Shown in pieces: positions 62,088 through 64,000 of a DNA stretch of 64,000 bases (position 1 is its first letter; each line of letters opens with the position of its first letter). Both the position numbers and the translations under genes were made by a program. Source of the stretch: Amycolatopsis mediterranei (GTDB taxonomy: Bacteria; Actinomycetota; Actinomycetes; Mycobacteriales; Pseudonocardiaceae); the NCBI RefSeq assembly GCF_026017845.1, contig NZ_CP100416.1:3789989-3853988 (forward strand). Reading direction: 5' to 3'. The notes beneath the pieces are model-generated. The model worked only from the letters and a program-made list of their open reading frames with translations. It searched no databases and was not told where the DNA came from.

Positions 62088-64000
62088 ACGCGCCGGACGC
62101 CGCGGCGATCCGCGCCTGGCTGCTCGCGCGCCTCGGCGACGTGGACGTCGACCGGCCGCTGCACGAAACCGGACTGTCCTCACGGGACGCGGCGAGCCTG
62201 GCGGCCGACCTGGGCGAGTTCACCGGCCGCCTGCTGTCCCCGACCCTGGTGTGGCAGTACCCGACGATCACCGCGCTCGCCGCCCGTCTGTCCACTGTGG
62301 AGAATGAGGCGGCGTACGTACCGCTGCCGGAGGACAGCGAGCCGATCGCGGTCGTCGGCCTCGGCTGCCGGCTGCCCGGCGGGATCGAGTCCCCGGAAGC
62401 GTTCTGGCGTTTCCTCGAAGCCGGCGGCGACGGCATCGGCGACGTACCCGAAGGCCGCTGGGAGACGTTCGCCCCGGCTGAAGACCTCGCCGGCGTGCCG
62501 TCGCGGGGCGGGTTCCTCGACGACGTCGCCGGGTTCGACGCGGCGTTCTTCGGCATCACCCCGCGCGAAGCCGAGGCGATGGACCCGCAGCAGCGGATCC
62601 TCCTCGAGGTGGTCTGGGCGGCGCTGGAGCACGCGGGGATCCCGCCGGCCACCCTGCGCGGCAGCCGGACCGGGGTGTTCGTCGGGCTGTCGGCCACCGA
62701 GTACGGCTCGCTGACGATGACCGACGTCCCGCGGGTCGACGTCTGGGCCGGGACCGGCGCGGCGGCGAGCATCGCGGCGAACCGGGTGTCGTACCTGCTC
62801 GACCTGCGCGGGCCCAGCCTCACCCTGGACACCGCGTGCTCGTCTTCGCTGGTCGCGGTGCACCAGGCGGTGCAGAGCCTGCGCCGCGGCGAGAGCGAGA
62901 CGGCGCTCGCCGCCGGGGTGAACGTCCTCCTCTCGCCCGGCATCACCGCCGGCTTCCACCGGGCCGGGGTGCTGGCCGCGGACGGCCGCTGCAAGCCGTT
63001 CGACGCCGGCGCCGACGGGATCGCCCGCGGCGAAGGCTGCGGCGTGGTCGTGCTGAAGACGCTGCGGGCGGCGCGGCAGGCCGGGGACCGGGTGCTGGCG
63101 CTGATCCGCGGCAGCGCGGTGAACTCCGACGGCCGGTCCAACGGCCTGACGGCGCCCAACCCCGAGGCCCAGGCGGCGTTGCTGCGCGACGCGTACGCCA
63201 CGGCCGGCGTCGATCCGTCCTCTGTGGACTACGTCGAGGCGCACGGCACCGGGACGCCGCTGGGCGACCCGCTGGAGGCGGGCGCGCTGGCGGCGGTGCT
63301 CGGGGCGGGGCGTTGTCCCGGGCGTCCGCTGCTGCTGGGTTCGGTGAAGAGCAACCTGGGCCACCTCGAAGGCGCGGCCGGCATCACCGGGCTGGTGAAG
63401 GTGGTGCTGGCGATGACGCACCGGCGGCTGCCGCCGAGCCTCCACTTCCGCGAGCCGAACCCGCACATCGACTTCACGGGGCTGCGGGTGGTCGAGTCCG
63501 GTGTGGACTGGCCGCGGTATTCGGGGACGGCGCGGGCCGGGGTGTCGGCGTTCGGGTTCGGCGGGACGAACGCGCATGTCGTGGTCGAGGAGTGGCCGAC
63601 GGCGGCGTTCCCGCCCCGGGCCGGTGCCGGCGGGCCGCAGGTGTTCGCGCTCTCGGCGCGGTCGGCGGAGGTGCTGCGGGCACGGGCGGCGGAGCTGGCG
63701 GACTGGCTGTCGGACGGTGCGGCGCCGCTCGACGCGGTCGCGGCGACCTTGGCACACCGGCGGGACCACTTGCCGGTGCGCGGGGCGGTGGTCGCCGAGA
63801 GCCGGGCCGAAGTGGTCGAGGCCCTGCGCGAGCTGGCCAAGGGACACGAGCGCCCCAATGTGGCCTTCGGTGCGTTCAACGCACCGAAGGCCACATTGGG
63901 TGCGTTGAACGCAACCAAGGCCCCCTTGGGGCGCTCGGGTGGGAGTGGGGTCGTCTTCGTCTTCTCCGGCTATGGCTCGCAGTGGTGCGGCATGGGCCGC
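62084..64000 (+). CDS. Type I PKS, Pks13-like, N-terminal ACP-KS-AT (3' end outside window)
   Basis: 639 codons up to the window edge. N-terminal ACP (1-75) with the pantetheine Ser in ETGLSSRDAASL (same context as in Pks13), KS (85-510) with Cys252 in DTACSSSL, His in EAHGTGTPLGDP and in SNLGHLEGAAG; a linker (515-625) that contains a nested palindromic insertion; start of the AT with VFVFSGYGSQWCGMGR. FAAL transfers a fatty acyl to the ACP, KS condenses it with an AT-loaded carboxyacyl unit, as for mycolic condensase. The rest of the gene is out of view. Confidence 0.92.
   Translation, partial: MNAPDAAAIRAWLLARLGDVDVDRPLHETGLSSRDAASLAADLGEFTGRLLSPTLVWQYPTITALAARLSTVENEAAYVPLPEDSEPIAVVGLGCRLPGGIESPEAFWRFLEAGGDGIGDVPEGRWETFAPAEDLAGVPSRGGFLDDVAGFDAAFFGITPREAEAMDPQQRILLEVVWAALEHAGIPPATLRGSRTGVFVGLSATEYGSLTMTDVPRVDVWAGTGAAASIAANRVSYLLDLRGPSLTLDTACSSSLVAVHQAVQSLRRGESETALAAGVNVLLSPGITAGFHRAGVLAADGRCKPFDAGADGIARGEGCGVVVLKTLRAARQAGDRVLALIRGSAVNSDGRSNGLTAPNPEAQAALLRDAYATAGVDPSSVDYVEAHGTGTPLGDPLEAGALAAVLGAGRCPGRPLLLGSVKSNLGHLEGAAGITGLVKVVLAMTHRRLPPSLHFREPNPHIDFTGLRVVESGVDWPRYSGTARAGVSAFGFGGTNAHVVVEEWPTAAFPPRAGAGGPQVFALSARSAEVLRARAAELADWLSDGAAPLDAVAATLAHRRDHLPVRGAVVAESRAEVVEALRELAKGHERPNVAFGAFNAPKATLGALNATKAPLGRSGGSGVVFVFSGYGSQWCGMGR
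63848..63936. repeat. 89-bp nested palindromic element within the PKS gene
   Basis: Outer arms GAGCGCCCCAA (63848-63858) and complement (63926-63936). Inside is a 47-bp perfect palindrome (63854-63900; 23-bp arms beginning CCCAATGTGGCCTTCGGTGC around C63877), then TGCGTT-G-AACGCA (63901-63913) and CCAAGG-CCC-CCTTGG (63915-63929). It encodes about 29 residues (588-617) in the KS-AT linker without stopping the frame. It looks like an inserted mobile palindrome. Confidence 0.82.

Noticed and set aside
58536..62183. Minus-strand open frame of 1,215 codons across MMPL-MFS-FAAL
   Set aside because: Arg/Gln/His-rich composition with no domain; it is the antisense shadow of three well-supported genes in high-GC DNA.

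Overview
The window is very GC-rich with actinobacterial codon use, GTG starts and GGAGG-type ribosome sites. Gene content (DasR-type chitin operon, DUF742 and MHYT proteins, many TetR/LacI regulators, FAAL plus type I PKS, secreted glycosidases) points to a Pseudonocardiales bacterium. I think Amycolatopsis is most likely, but that is an inference from gene families, not a search. I see no rRNA, tRNA, CRISPR array, transposase or prophage. Most of the window reads as chromosome-arm accessory sequence of a soil saprophyte.

Layout. 0-4 kb: the end of a DUF742 gene, an MHYT membrane sensor and a secreted Cys-repeat protein. 3.9-10.6 kb: a minus-strand operon GH16-CBM, sugar-binding lipoprotein, two permeases, GH20 hexosaminidase and a DasR-like GntR regulator, with a DasR-box-like palindrome upstream. 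10.7-17.5 kb: a threonine-dehydratase-like enzyme, VOC protein, ArsR-ArsC fusion, acyl-CoA dehydrogenase, a zinc-ribbon-like microprotein, a large NB-ARC/LuxR regulator preceded by three phased palindromes, and a DUF2231 protein. 17.9-24.8 kb: MFS pump, two tandem hexapeptide micro-ORFs, a diguanylate cyclase, a LacI/PhyH divergent pair around a 26-bp palindrome, a Cys-containing 40-residue peptide, a ZIP transporter and small membrane/SRPBCC genes.

24.8-37 kb: regulators with recognisable operators (TetR, MarR-ribA, ECF sigma with its partner), a trypsin-like protease, a 1,047-residue double-GH43 protein, a kinase-like protein, and a TetR next to a TIM-barrel protein of the type often labelled abortive infection. 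37-50.6 kb: a secreted polysaccharide lyase, a membrane alpha/beta hydrolase lacking the nucleophile motif, an LLM oxidoreductase behind a MerR-type promoter, a secreted NGMA-repeat protein, a small alarmone synthetase, P450 plus TetR, a secreted M14 carboxypeptidase, a LysE exporter with a Pro-rich loop, and a J-domain/NERD fusion.

51-64 kb: acyl-CoA ligase, DinB-like protein, SBP-like protein, aldose epimerase, PucR regulator, and then an operon-like run MMPL, MFS, FAAL and Pks13-like PKS that leaves the window inside the acyltransferase domain. ATGA overlaps join MMPL to MFS and FAAL to PKS. A nested palindrome sits in frame in the KS-AT linker.

Genes that plausibly work together: the chitin/GlcNAc operon; GH43 and aldose epimerase, which share a LacI-type operator sequence; MarR with GTP cyclohydrolase II; and FAAL with PKS for a lipid-like product. 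The least explained items are the two hexapeptide ORFs, the NGMA-repeat protein, and the palindromic elements in or beside coding sequence.
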